From Gonatopus flavifemur (Eukaryota > Arthropoda > Insecta > Hymenoptera > Dryinidae): a DNA stretch of 64,000 nt. Made by a program: the position numbers and the translations under genes. The notes under the pieces were generated by a model that made no database searches, was not told the DNA's origin, and worked only from the letters and a program-made list of their open reading frames with translations. The stretch spans positions 9,424,001 through 9,488,000 of the forward strand of contig JAFFJZ010000007.1 in the NCBI GenBank assembly GCA_018340375.1, in the 5' to 3' direction. Shown here piece by piece: positions 1 to 13,989 of the stretch. Numbering within the stretch: the first letter of the stretch is position 1; each line of letters begins with the position of its first letter.

Positions 1-3000
1 AGTAGAAATGCTCTAGGCATTCATGAGTTTGTATAACGCCTGCGCTAGCGAAAAACTAGAGGTTCGTAAGTGCCTCGTAAGTATTTGATGAGTTGGATAG
101 GTTTTTGCGTCACGAACTCGTGAAAACCTTCGAAATTTTTGATTTTATGACTTTTCATTATAAAATAATGATGATGGATTTCACTTTTGGGAATTATTTT
201 CCATTTTGGAGATTGGAACTTCTGAAAAATTATTTTCAAGATGTCTCAATCGTGAATGTCTGACTTGTAAGGAATATTACTACTAACTTGTATCCTTATC
301 GCGAATGTTCTTGTTGCATAATCTTCTTGCGTTATTACAACACTGATGAAATTTCAGTAAAATATCACTAAATCTTTAAATAATGAATTCATAGCTGACA
401 GTATCGTTGACTTGATGATAGAAAACTTTCTTATACCGTAGTTTAGATGAAGGTTTTCTGTAGACCTCATACACATTAATCTCCTTTATTTTGTAATATA
501 CGCTTATTATTTGAGTCAAATAAACTCAAATCTCCCGAGAGAATAGCGAAAACGTATATTCAAGTACCGCGGTGAACTTATGTCCAACAGACGATTAATA
601 AAAAAGAAATTATGATGACCTAAATCTGGAATATATGTTCTTGGTACACTTGATACGCTTTATAAATAATAATTCATTTGATGTGACGGAAGTGATACTG
701 ATTATAGAATCATCTCTTATGTTACTAAATGACAACTGCATTGCATCAAATTGGAATATATATGGTACTCGAAATCAATGAAGTTCCTTTGAAGTCACGA
801 ACAACATTAATATATCTCAAAATGGATAATGAAATATTAGTTCCGTAACAAGACGATCGATGATACACAACTGCGACACAAGTAACGCGACTCCTCTCAC
901 CACTTAATCGTATTCTTATAATGATTAGAGCAGTGCTATTTAACGTAGAATTGAATTTCAATCACATTCTTTTTTCTCCTGCGAACAAAGCATTGTGTAG
1001 TAGCATGTATTTAAATCGTATCGATATTCTTATTTCCATCTCTCGATAAGAATTTTTCAATTTCCCACGACTCGATGTTGCTGCCACGTTTACGGAGTGG
1101 AATTTTAATTATCGCGTGGATACGAATATTAATTTCCGGGTGAATAACGAATGGAGACAGAATCTCCAACTGGAACAAGAAAAACGAAAGTGTTCAACAC
1201 ATTTTTTTTATAAATAAAACATATTCATCGATCAATACATCCCATTACTTCATGTTTTTATTGAAAAACAAAAGACTGGGAAGAATAAGATTACGATGTT
1301 TTTTGACATAAAATTGAATCCACACTCCAAATCCCAGGTTTTCATTCAAACGGACTTGAATGTTTAGAATTGGCAATCTCTTTCCATGCTTCGTTGAAAC
1401 GTTAAAAAGTTTTTCTCCCTTCGAATTAAATATTTCCATACCTCCTTTTCCTGTTTTGATGTATTTTTAGATTTGATGGGAGGAGTTTTGGAGTAAAATT
1501 CTACATGAGAGTTAATTACAGTTTACGAATACGTTCTGACTTCAAGTGAATATCAATGACCCTTCGATTACATTTACATGTAGTTTTTCAACTGTAATTC
1601 TCAAGTGCATTCGAATGGTGAATTCAAGTGGATTCGAAGTCTGTACACGTCTCGCCGAACGTGTGTCTGTTCAATATTTGATCCGCAGGTGTGTTATCAT
1701 TACTTCGGGACATCGATATCTGTATTTATCTTTTTGTCCATTCTCCTGGCTATTTCTATGCTTTGTACGCTGAGGGAAATTTGATGACAAGAGAATATAT
1801 ATGGTCTTTTAATTAAATGAACATTTATTTGTTTTATATCCGGAGGGGAAAAATATTCGTTGTGTGATATGGAGAAAGATTTCTATCATTTCTTCGGCAA
1901 GAAATTTAAATTCATCGTTAATTTTTATTGAGTGGTTTTTTTTCTTGTGTTGGGAGAAAAAATTCAAACGTTGATATATGAAATTTTATAATACAAGAGA
2001 CAAGTTATATTTCTGTGCGAAAAAATGTTTCAAGTTCTTAAAGGGATTCGATCATCATTGAATTTTGTGCAAATTTGAAATTCAATAATATTAAGTTACA
2101 TACCTGAGATTGCGCCCTGTCGAAGACTCTGAGTTCCCCAATGATTTTTGAAGGCTAAAAATGAAATCGTAAAATTTGTTCACGTTTAGACGTTGAACCA
2201 CTTCTTTAATGACTTATATAACTCCTTCAATCAACAATATTTCAAAATTTCAATGATAAATTGGTGGCAATGTTCCTGAATTATGGGGATCCAATTGGGA
2301 TGTGGCTTGTTATCCACAAATAAGATTCATTGATTGTTAACAAATCTTTCATGTGATTTTTCAACTGTTAACAATAGAGCTTATTCACTCCACATCAAGT
2401 GTTTTATGTTAATACGTTCAGAGTGTTTAAATTGTGTAGTCGCTTTTTAAACGCTCAAGCGAAAAGTTTTATTATAAAACACTTAATCTAAGTTTTCAAT
2501 ATATTTACACGCTTTTCAGCGTTCAAAAAGTGACAACACGATTCAAACGCTCTGAATGCATTGGAATAAAGTACTTGAATTTGCAATGTTCAGGGATAAT
2601 AATGAGCCACGTTTATGTAAACTGTATTCATTTCACCGTATCAAACTCGAGATTAATTAAGTACAAATAAACTCTCTTCCAATTATCAGAGGTAATTCTA
2701 ATTCTTATGTTTGAGAAATATGTTTTATTTGCTATTAAGACACGATTGAAAAACAAATGTCTCATCCCTTTCTGCAGTGTCCATGCATTTTGAACAAAAG
2801 TATACATCTCAACTGTTTTCGATGAGAATGTTATTCGGTCAGCCGTGCCATATGCGGATACGATTTCCCTCCTTTGTACACAACGTAACGTTGTGAACCA
2901 CATTTGTAAACCGGATTTCCCACCGCAATATGACCGCCGTTTCGCCACCGTTTCTCTGGAATTTGATTGTTGAATCATAACTTTACGTATATCATCCTAG

Positions 3001-6000
3001 GTATCTCTCTCATCCCGAACTTGACTTGTAAAATTGTGCTTGCAAAATCTCCCACGTATATTCTTTGATTTTATTTTGAGCCCTTGTTGTTTTCAATATC
3101 CAACGTTTCAAGTGATGTACGGATGAAAGAGTTTCATGAATTTCTCACGATATACAACGTGGTTGCATATATCTTTTTATTTTTATTTTGAAGTATCGTC
3201 ACAATAGATATTGTGGATATATTGGAAATTTTGCAATTCTGTGTTCTTTTTTTTCGCTTCGCTTTATTCGCGCTTATGGACTGATAGTTATAGAATTCGA
3301 ATTCCAGTTTGACGTGGAGTGTTCGTTATTTCACAACTAACGAGAGTATTTGTTTCTGTGGAATATTGCCATGATTTGTAAGAGTAAGTTGGTGAGGAGC
3401 AATACCACGCACTACCGAGTCAAGGTTCTTCTTGATAGCAAAACCAATGCGATTGCTTACCGTAACTTTTGATTGAATTGAATTTGAATACTTTTTACAC
3501 GAACAACTGATTGACTCGCTTCGAACTACATGTCATTCTTTGATTACTCGATAAAACATTCCTTTCTGGAACCCATCGATTGGCTAGCTTTCGGCTTTTG
3601 GCGATGATTTCAATGTTATTTAAATATATGACCTACGATCGGTATAAAAGAGTTTGATGAGTCTATGAATATTCGTCAATTTAAAACAAGTCTTCACAAT
3701 TATACAATAATGTATAACATCTCACTATACTTTCTTGTTCTTGATGAACATGTACTTGCAACTTTCATTCAAATGATAATGGAACATTATTTTTGTATAC
3801 ACTAAAAACAGAAACACAGTCAGTCAGTGGATGTTTTTTGAATCTCACAGGAATTGAAAATTCATTTTCTATTTATAATCCAGTCGAAAGACTGGAAGAA
3901 AAAGTTTAAAAAGTTTGTAGAAATTCATTAACGCTTTGCTTCGCGCTGGATATACACGACCGAGCATTCACCTACCGACTCGTGTCTCTAAAATCATGTT
4001 TTAGATGTTTGGTTAACTCCCATTTCACTGTTGAACCAATTTATCGTGCCCTCCTCCCATTCAAACTCATCATAGTACACGTATATATCTGCGAACATCC
4101 GATTACGCACTCACAAGTATCGATCAAATCAAAGCTTATCGCTTTGGCAAATTTTTTCCTTTCCTTCACATTCTTCGCAATCCGTTTTAGCGTTGGATGG
4201 AATATTCTCTCTTATCTACTTATCATTCAATTCCTCTATTCAGCAGAAATATTTATTTAATTTTTATATCCCGCTCTTTTTTTTTCTCTGTGAGACAATG
4301 TACGTTCAAACCACGCATAATATGCAACGAGATGCAATGAACGAAATCTTCTGTTTAGTTCTTGTCTCGAGGGGGATAAATATGTACACTCTCTGTTCGT
4401 AAACACAACTTGGCTTTACAGGGTTGTAAAATAAATAACCCAAGGAGCAACTGTAATAATAAAACCAAGATAATCATATTCCGAAAGTAATATTATTATT
4501 TTCTCATACACGAATGCGGTAATTTTTTTTCGAAAGATCTGTTTATGAATATTCTTCTTTTTTTTAAGAATAATCAAATGTTATCGAGATTTATGTAGAA
4601 ATTGGGTATCGCGGTAACTGAGTAGCAAGTTTGAAGTTGAATGTATATATATCTGTAGTTGAAGATTAATCGTCTCACGCTTCGGGAAAGGAATTTTCAT
4701 CTCGAGAACAGTTCTTTCGGCTAAAAGAAGAAGAAGAAACAGTAGCAGCCGCGTGGAGCGAATTGAAGATTTTGTACGAAATAGTTTTAATTGTCCATCC
4801 AGACAATTTACTCCTCTCGTAACCTCTCGTTGATCCAATTTGCGGAATTCGTGCAATCCTGTCCAAGGATTCTTATCAAATCTCTGGTATAAAAATGTAT
4901 GAATAATAATTATCATCATTGAAAGGTTAAAGTTCAATATTATTCACTCGAGTTTCTATTAAAAGTTTCAAATATCGTATCGCGTGACTTCATACGAGAT
5001 TTTAAACATTATAAATGAACACTTTTGTTCTACACATTTTTTACAAGTTTTATATTTATAAGTACACAAAACAAAACACAGTTGCGAAACGATGAATTCT
5101 GTTAAATTATTCTTGATAAGAATAATTATTAGCCGCTTGCTGTTGAAACTCGGGAACATTTATTGGGTCAATAGATATCGGTTATTCAAAGAATCTGTGC
5201 AGGAAGTTTCCCATTTCACGAATATTTAATAAAATTCATTCTGCTTGTGATTCGTTACGATTCGCATCAGGCTCGTTAACTTTGATTGCATGATACGATC
5301 ATCCTTCCTTTCGTAATTAAACATCCGTTTCTTGACCTAAATGTCGATTCCACGAATTTTATTGAAAATTAGAAACTTAACTTCTCTTTTACTTTGTTCC
5401 CTTAATGGGGGCGCATTTTTCTTTTACAGAATTTCACCAGCGTGTATGGCGAGATAGAAGAAAGATTCCCATCCAATATTTGAGTGAATAATGAAAAAAT
5501 TCCAATAGTTGAATCAATACTCAGATAATAAAGATGCGACTATTGTTGTGAAATGGTCCCGCGTGTACCGAATGTTCACGGGAAATTCTCTCTCCGCGAT
5601 GCTTCGATGTTGGAACTTATGAATTCGATTATTAATTTTTCCACATGCGACATAAAATACCTCTCTGATAGGAGAAATTATTCATAAACTTCGTTCACCG
5701 AAAAGTACCAACAAATAAATTGAAAATGCAAGTAACGTCAATTTAATGTACATGTGTTTTATTTTAATAATTCAAAAAAATCTCTCTTTAGAAAGTTTTT
5801 CTATCCTACAAATATTATTGGATGAGTTTCAACGTATTTCGTCATGCACTTCGAGGGAAAGAAAATTCACTTTTGATCTTATCAAAGGGAAAACGAAAGA
5901 AGCATATTTTTTCGGTTTCAGACGTGTATCGTATCACTCTTCGTCGTATCTTTGCCATTCGCGTCGAGGTGCACTACTTCGTTTTTTCGACATCAAATAC

Positions 6001-7250
6001 AACCAGCTGTTGTCCTAAAAGAAACTCCAAAGAGCGGAACGTTTTTCTCATTGAAACCCGTATGTCTTGCATACAGACGAGTAAAAATAAATGAAAATTC
6101 TGGTTTGTGGTATTCGGTGTTCGTTCTTTTCTACTTCTTCGTGTTTTTCAATACGAAAGGGCGAAAGAAACTATTTAATCCGTCTAGTTCTTAATAGAAA
6201 AACAACTCATTTCCGTTGATCTTGATAAGATCGCGGGGAAGGAGCAATCATGGCTCCACATTGGCGAATTATTCTTTTTCGTGTTGGCGTGGCAAAGTTC
6301 TCAACGGTAGAATTAAATCGATCCAATTCTTATTCTTCTCTGTCAAATTATACCCATCATATCGGGAAGAAATGCACCTCATTGTATTGCGCTCGTATGA
6401 ATCTGCATGGAAAAAAATCAGGTCATTGTTGTTCATCAAAATTCAATCGATATATTTTAAAAAATGTTAAAATATATATCATACAGACCAGGAGTTTGTA
6501 GGAATTATACTCAAATTAGTGCTAATTTCGAAAATACATCACAATATTTTAATTTTGATACAGAATTGATGGTAAATGTTAGAGAAGATGATTAGTTTCA
6601 TCATAAACCCTGGTAAAAATCATTCTAGGCCTTCCTTCGTCTCCTAGATTTAATGATGAATGAACTATGATGAAACTATTAACTTTCAGTGAATTCACAT
6701 TGAATATTCATGATTAATACTGTTTTTCCCTAAATTGACAATCATCTCCTAAACATCAATGAATTTTTCCTTACCGTTTTTCGATCATGAGTTGAAATAA
6801 GAAAGAAAGGCCCAAGTGAATAATTTGAATCTTCGAATCCAATGACGATACAGTGAATTAGTAAAAATAAATGCAGAACACTTGTTCTATTTGCTTTCAG
6901 TATATAAAGGACTGGAAATACCGTTAATTATCAGTTATCGGCATGACATTCAGATTTATATCAAACTCTCGCGGTGATGATGACAAATTTTTTACTTATG
7001 GCGCTTCAAGATAAGTTCTAATCAATTAATAAGATTTACAAATATTTTTTCTCCTACTGTATGAATATGATTGAATCCATGAGTACAATTTTCACGGATC
7101 TTAGCACAAGGGATATGAGATCGCCGCCATTTGCATGTCCCAAATTGACAGGTTAACATGCATATCATTTGTACTCTGGCAGGAAATCAGGAATACCGAA
7201 TGTGACACAATATTTTATATTTATATATACCCATGCAGAAATTGAGGAAC
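1..7250. other. no supported gene
   Basis: AT-rich non-coding DNA. The first bases, AGTAGAAATGCTCTAGGC, resemble the end of the CCCTAGTAGAAATCACTCTA element found at 11667, so the window may open inside another copy. Short open frames (up to 118 codons) show no recognisable domain or codon bias. Confidence 0.6.
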
Positions 7251-7370
7251 GACCCAGTACTGGAATAACGTTATTTGCCAACTGCCAACTGTTGGCAAAC
7301 AACGTTGGAATAAACCCGGAATGATAACGCTGATCAACACTGGTACGGCGTTGTTCACCAATACTGGGTC
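7251..7370. repeat. small inverted-repeat element, GACCCAGTACTGG termini
   Basis: GACCCAGTACTGG at 7251 and the near complement CCAATACTGGGTC ending at 7370, with a TTGCCAAC/GTTGGCAA pair between. The same GACCCAGTACTGGCAC motif recurs at 47434 inside the larger element there. Confidence 0.5.
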
Positions 7371-7807
7371 AACGTTAACATCAACCCTGAATCAGTACTG
7401 GTTTTTCATTGGATACCAACATTGACAATTGATTTTCAACCGGTGATTGTAATCCATTTAAGCCTTTGTACGTAGCTAATGAAAATAATTTCATATTTTC
7501 AGCTAATGTCCACACCGAAAAAACCTAAACGAATATTCTACGATTGAGAGGGCGCATCTAACTTTAAGAACATTGGCATCTAAAATAAGCGCCAAGAATA
7601 TATTTCAAATAATTCACAAACAAATTATTGGGATCCATGTCGATCTCGTACTGTATGTATAATAGATGTATGGAAACATGTTCCAATGTCAGTTGCTAGA
7701 ACCGCGTTCTACAGCAATCGAACTCCCTGGTGGAAATTATCTTAATGAAGATATTTAATGATAACAAGCGTTCAAACTGTGGGGGTCAATAGCGAAAATC
7801 TCATAGC

Positions 7808-7888
7808 CCTATACGCGGAATCGAACCTAACACAAAATCCTAACCCTAATGAGAGAATGACGCTTTGACCAGTACAGCTGTACGCCAG
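7808..7888 (-). other. tRNA-like relic
   Basis: Minus strand: ACAGCTGTACTGGTCAAAGC resembles an A box and GGTTCGATTCC (7827-7817) matches the B-box consensus. No complete cloverleaf could be drawn. Confidence 0.45.
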
Positions 7889-8305
7889 TTATGAATTCTG
7901 ACATCATAAATTGAAGTAATATTGCATAGTCGGTGTGAGGAGTCCGGTAACAGATCTAACGGGAATATTTTTGAACACGTTGTTATTGATGAATTTTAAA
8001 TATTCTTCTCCGACTGTATACTATTAAGAATGTTTCTCTTATCATTCTGATGAGTTACAAAGTTTTAAATAACAGCAATAACATATTATATAAAGATATT
8101 TTCGTTGAAACTGTTACCGGAGTTCTTACACCGACTAGACTAGACTTGCAAATTATTCAAATTCAGTATCAGTAATAATTTTTCTGTACCGTCCAACCGG
8201 TACCTACGCGATGCATTAGAAAAGATCAATTAAAGTGACGTGTTTATCCGATCCAATCATCCGTCGGTTGAATATAATAATCTATGAGCCTGTGTGAAAA
8301 TTGCA

Positions 8306-8561
8306 CACGGAGAAAAATTGTCTATTATAAATTACTAGACTCGCTAGTATATTGCGGATATACTTGCATTTTGAAGTTATATACCAAACATTCTCTTCAA
8401 AAGTACCAGACTTTCTGGGAGTTAATGATAGGATAATGACATTTTATAATAGAATATCTGATGCTTTTGATGAGAATGTTTGGTATATAACCTTAAAATG
8501 CAAGTATATCCTCAATATACTAGCGAGTCTAGTAATTTATAATAGATAATTTTTCTCAGTG
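8306..8561. mobile_element. 256 bp MITE with ~90 bp inverted repeats
   Basis: Left arm 8306-8395 and right arm 8470-8561 are inverted copies: CACGGAGAAAAATT and AATTTTTCTCAGTG termini, and inside them GACTCGCTAGTATATTG and CTTGCATTTTGAAGTTATAT with their complements. A 65-codon open frame inside is incidental. Confidence 0.88.
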
Positions 8562-10705
8562 CAGTTCGGTTGACAGATGTGAGGTTAAATTTATGTGATC
8601 AAAAAATGGATGAATTATTTTTGTGAAATGTGTGGTGGTTATTTCTTGAATAATGTGTATCCAAAAATCTGTTAGTAAGTGCAAAATGAATTAGTAAATC
8701 AGTCATAGCTGTTGTAATATGTCAAAAAATCGTAATTTGTTGATGCAGTGAAAATGAATTTTCTTCAAATACTTACATCAGTACTTCTAGGCAAAAACTC
8801 AGAGATCATATTAATTTTGTAATAAATATGAGTCATGAAGAACTCATTTGATCAAAAATATGTCAAAAACATGTTCAAAATGAATTGCAAAAAACTTGGA
8901 TGATTCACTTGCAGCTCGACGGATGGTTTTACTTTTCAAATTGAAGAGTACTCTTCATGTTGAAATTTTCAAATTTGAGGAAAAACCATTATTTTCTGAG
9001 TTGAATTCGTTGTTAAGGTGATGATAAACGCGTGGGAAGAGTTTGAAAGTTAGGTGGAATCTATATTGATCAGGAAAGTCCAAATCGTGTGGCAAAAGTT
9101 AGAAAATCTGTCAACCCTGGTAATCAGTGTTGTACCGGTACTGTTTCGATTGTTATGGTTGGTTGAAAGTCGGCATTTTCTGCATGGGTATATATATGTG
9201 GATTTTAAAAATACTACAACTTCCTGGCAGACGTTGCTGTTTTTGTATACAACTGAAAAATACACGGAAATAATAAATAACAGCATAAAATATATATATA
9301 TATATTCAACTGAAAGGAAAAAATCGCCGAATAAATAGATTTTATGTAAAATCTACAGTGAGGAAAGAGCTTATTTTGATTTAATAAATTTATCTTTTTT
9401 TTTATTTTGATACATTTTTGCACATTCATTTTAATAACTGTTGAAGAATATTCATATGATATTTATTAACCGTTAATAAACCTAATTCGCAGGTTATTAT
9501 AGAAACACTACTCTAATTTACTTCAATAGCAGAGTACGTATACCATTGTTCTCCAACGTGAATTTTATTCCAGTTCACAAATCAACAACAATCAATCTAG
9601 AATTCACATGGGATTTTTTTCCGCGCAGGTACAAGCCACAGACACGTAGTGCAGTTTCTGAGTACAAGAAATGGCACGCGTTATATGGACGATCGTGTAT
9701 CGATTGTACACAGATCAGTAATAATTTCTCATCTGAATGGGTTTAATTTATTTTCTCAATATTGTGTTGTGCTTTATCTTAAACACACTGTTAAAAATTT
9801 CTATAGTAATTTTACGAAAAAAACGTTCGAAGTTTTTACGCACAACAAAAAAGTAATTTTGAAATTCTTTGTTGTAAATTTACCACAAAAATTTTTACAA
9901 TTTCATTTAGAAAAATTACTAAATATTTTTCAAAATTTACAAAACAACTATCAAGAATTAGTTTGGCGAAATTCCAATGCAAATGTTGTAATTTTATCAA
10001 ACCAATTCTATTGCAAATGTTTCGTAATTTTAATATGCTGCTTTGTGAATTCACTTTACAATTCAATTCAACTTAGTTTCAAAAAATTACACTGCATTTG
10101 TTGCATTTTTACAAAGCATTCATCAAAAAATTGTTTGGCAAAATCCTAATACACGGAAAAAAATAAACTGTTATAAAAAAAAAAATAACATCAACTTTCG
10201 CTTCACTATGGTGTTTGGTAGAAAGGCAATGTCAACACAACATTAATCATTCACAAAAATTATTCACATTATGTTATATGTAAGAAGTGAACTAGAAAAT
10301 ATTACAAGTTATGAATGTATCATCATGATTCTTCAAGTGTCCCTGTTTTTTATCAAAATCAAATCCCAAAGGAGACTTTTGTGGAATCATATTTATGGTA
10401 TGTAAAAGTCACATAGATCTCTTTCATTTAGATTATTCAAAGAAAAGAGCGGTCACGGTTTTTTTCAATGCTTTAAAGTGAAGTTCGTGTATCATTGGCA
10501 TTCATTATCACTTTGCTCACTTATATATGTGAGCTTCTGATTAAGTTACCCTAATCACTTAAAGTGAAGTGGAGTGTTTTTTGATAAGTGACGTGAGATG
10601 ACTTTCTCACTCAAACAATGTGCATAATATAAAATGAACTGTAAGTTTGTTGGAATAAATTGTCTACGAATAAGTATGACTTGAATCGTTAAAGATATTA
10701 CCTTA

Positions 10706-12040
10706 CACATATATTGGAAGCGCAGTGAGTTTTCTTACTCTGATGAGAATGAACTACTGGCACGATAGATAATTAACTGTGATTTGCTTCCAAAGAGTAT
10801 TTCTACATCAATTTATTGAACAATACATATATGTGATTATAAATGGAGCCTAAGGGTTTTAGCAATAAAAAATCATCTGTCAAATTACAAGCACAGGGAA
10901 TTCCCTTCATTGCCATAAATTACACGCGACATGAGAAATATTCAATTGATTTTCATTCTTACAAATTGACTGAATAATTTGTTCATATCTAATTATTTAT
11001 AAATACATGTATAGTTCAATGAAGTTATATTTAAGTAATTTTTGACAATCAATATCTCTGATAAGTATCTATCGTGCCAATGGTTCATGGTAGTCAGAGT
11101 AAAGAAAACTCACTGCGCTCCCAATATATAAGTCAATTTCTTTATCAACTCAAGTTTCGTGGATACCTACTTCTTATTCGCAAAGAATTCATCCCAACCA
11201 AGTGGCTGGTCATTTCACTCCATACAGATTGTGGATTGAAGGAATGACATCACTTCATTCCACTTGATCACCTGAAAAATCATCAAAAAAAAGTTTACAA
11301 AAGTGGTAGCGATAGTACATTCTTTCAGACAATTGGCATGATGGATACTTGACTGTGACTTGATTCCAAAAAATATTTGTACATAACTTCATTGAATGAT
11401 ACATGTAGTTATAAATGGAGTGTAAGATTTTTATCGTTAGAAAAATCATCTCTCAAATTACAAGCACAGGGAATTTCGTTCACTACCATACCTCACATGC
11501 AACAATATAAGTATTCAATTGATTCTGATTCTTGCAAATGAACCTAATAATTTGTTCATATATAATTATTTATAACTACATGCATAGTTCAATGAAGTTA
11601 TTTCTAAGTAATTTTTGACAATCTGTCCCTTATAAGTACCTATCGTGCCAATAGTTCATAGTAATACCCTAGTAGAAATCACTCTAGTCATTCTCTAGGC
11701 GATAACAAGGCCTCACCAGGCCTTGCAAGTCCCTCAAAAGGGCCTGGTGAGGCCTCGCAAGGCCTAGAGAATTACTAGAATGATTTCTGCTAGGGTATCA
11801 GAGTGCAGAAAACTTACTGCGCTCCCAATGTATAACTCAATTTCTCTATCATCTCAAGTTTTGTGGATACCTACTTCTTATTCGCAAAGCATTTATTTCA
11901 ACAAAGTGGCTGGTTATTCCACTTTATACAGATTGTTGATTGGGAAAATACTATCATTCTATGTGACTTGATGACCGTTTGAAAAATCATCAAAGGTGTA
12001 CAAAAGTGGGGCTGATAATACATTCTTTCATAAAATCCAA
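10706..12040. repeat. tandem duplication, ~573 bp unit, with internal inverted repeats
   Basis: Two head-to-tail copies (about 10765-11335 and 11336-12040). Shared landmarks such as CAAATTACAAGCACAGGGAA recur at 10881 and 11453, and CCTACTTCTTATTCGCAAAG in both. The first copy is bracketed by inverted repeats of about 65 bp (10706-10772 and 11066-11138; AGCGCAGTGAGTTTTC versus its complement). The second copy carries an extra 130 bp insertion. Non-coding. Confidence 0.8.
11667..11795. mobile_element. 129 bp palindromic MITE with TA flanks
   Basis: Termini CCCTAGTAGAAATCACTCTA and the complement of TAGAATGATTTCTGCTAGGG give ~35 bp inverted repeats, with TA at 11665-11666 and 11796-11797. The interior is also palindromic (GGCCTCACCAGGCC, GGCCTGGTGAGGCC). 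The corresponding position in the sister copy (about 11095) is empty, which confirms the boundaries. Confidence 0.85.
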
Positions 12041-12641
12041 TAACTTTGTACCTTTGTCATACTGTGAAAAAAGAATAGAGCTTAGAATAGAACATTGTTT
12101 TATTCATGTACTAATATTTTTGAATAATTTTCCACGAGGAACTGAATTACTGTCTGTGTTGAATAATTATCTGATCTGTCGCATTAATCAAGTACTTGTT
12201 GGAGAAGTATTTCAGAATACAGTACTTTAGTTCAGTAAAATATTGTTTCATATTGAATACCTTTGTCAAAACATCTGAAGAAAGAACTGTAAAAGATTTC
12301 TTACGTACGACTTCTGAAGTATGTCTTGAATACTGATTCTCAAAGCTATCCATTCAGACATCTTTGAGAAGTGGAATAATATTGCATAAGACTTCTAAAA
12401 AATGCCTTGCAGATAACTTTTAGACAATGCCAGGGTAAATCTTGAGCCATCTTGAGAACACTTTCAGAAATCTAAAAGATACCCTTAAGAAAGTTTTTCC
12501 TGTTCTTACCAAATTTCTTCGGATTTTTCCTTATTTTTTCCTCAAAACATGGGAAAATATATGAAAATTTTACAAATTTGGGGGAATTAACAGGGCAAAC
12601 TTCTTTAAGAGTATTTTTTTTTCTATCTGGGTAAATGCCAT

Positions 12642-12683
12642 CATTTCATTTCACTTCATCGTTTCATTTCATTTCATTTCATT
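12642..12683 (+). repeat. TTTCA pentanucleotide microsatellite
   Basis: Interrupted run of ATTTC units, about 42 bp. Confidence 0.85.
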
Positions 12684-13880
12684 GCTGGGTCAGGTGGATG
12701 GAAAATTTTGAAAAGTTCATGCCTGTAGGATATAGACCCATGGATTCAGGATGTCTAGGAACGAAATATAAATCAGCAATCAAATTCACGGTTTCATAGT
12801 TATTCATGGTTTTTTCGTCTCCAACTACCAAATAACACAAAGGCCCGGTTGAGGACGATGAAAAGTTTCAATGCTACGTATGATATTGCTATTGAAATCT
12901 TCTCATCATATTTCGTTTGCGACAAACTCCGCATACTTCCATCATAGATTTTCAGAACATCGCAGAATATCGTATGTGCAATATTTCAATTGAAAAATTC
13001 TCAGAATATTTGTAATGGAATATTGTATCCGCAATATCCATGGAATTTCGTCAAAATATTGTACTGAGAATGTTCCTAATGAAACATTGTGATATTCTGA
13101 AAATATTATTGAGACGTTGTGTGCTGTGTGGGTACAGTTACCACAGATTTTGGTAATAATTACCGTATAAAATCAGTTTATTGTGAGAATTGAAAATACT
13201 ACCAATTATTGTACAAACTACTACAGCCACTTGTTCTTTGAACAGTGTATATACACTTATAATTGATCAGTTATAATAACTACGTGACTGGTATCCTTTA
13301 CAGAACACGACAGTTGTGAGTACTTGATTTCTTGTTTTGGTAACCGAATTTTTCTTACAGGAGTAGTTTTGTAAAATTGACTGGAATATTTTTTTCCGTG
13401 TACAAATGTTGTAATTTTATCAAACAAATTCTGTTGAAAATGTCTTGTAATTTTAGTATGCTGCTTTGTAAATTTACTTTGCAATTCAATTCAACTTAGT
13501 TTCAAAAAATTACACCGTGTTTGTTGCATATTTACAAAACATCTGTCACATTTTTTTTATGGTATTTCAATAGAAATGTTGTAATTTTATCGAACAAATT
13601 CTATTGAAAATTTTTTGTAATTTCCTTATGCTGCGTTGTTAATTTCCTTTATGATTGAGATTAATTTTGTTTAAATGAATCACAATTTATTTGTTGCATG
13701 TTTACTAAACATACATCCAAAGTTCGTTTAGTGAGATTCAAATACTAATATTGTAATTCCATGCGTGATGTATGTGTTGTTATTGTTACGAGGCTTGATC
13801 TAATTCATCTTACAGAAATGGCTGTGTCTCATGGGAACGTAATTAAAGACATTTAGTGATATTTGAGGGAGTACTTATAC

Positions 13881-13989
13881 TGGAGCCTTCCGAAGTAGCT
13901 GATCCAAGTGATCCGGATCACTTTTCAATCAATCAAAACGCGTGAAAAGTGATCCGGATCACTTAGATCAGCTACTTCGGAAGGCTCCA
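13881..13989. repeat. 109 bp near-perfect hairpin
   Basis: Arms 13881-13926 and 13943-13989, 47 bp with about one mismatch, around a 16 base loop; arm begins TGGAGCCTTCCGAAGTAGCT. Each arm contains its own smaller palindrome AAGTGATCCGGATCACTT. Confidence 0.9.

Noticed and set aside
2628..2978. 116-codon minus-strand open frame
   Set aside because: No recognisable domain, no flanking splice or gene context; expected by chance at this length.
4581..4937. 118-codon minus-strand open frame
   Set aside because: Low-complexity Leu run from a CTT-rich stretch and no homology I recognise.
9649..10149. 166-codon plus-strand open frame
   Set aside because: Lies largely in the repeat that recurs at 13.4 kb, Phe/Asn/Lys-rich from AT-rich DNA, no domain.
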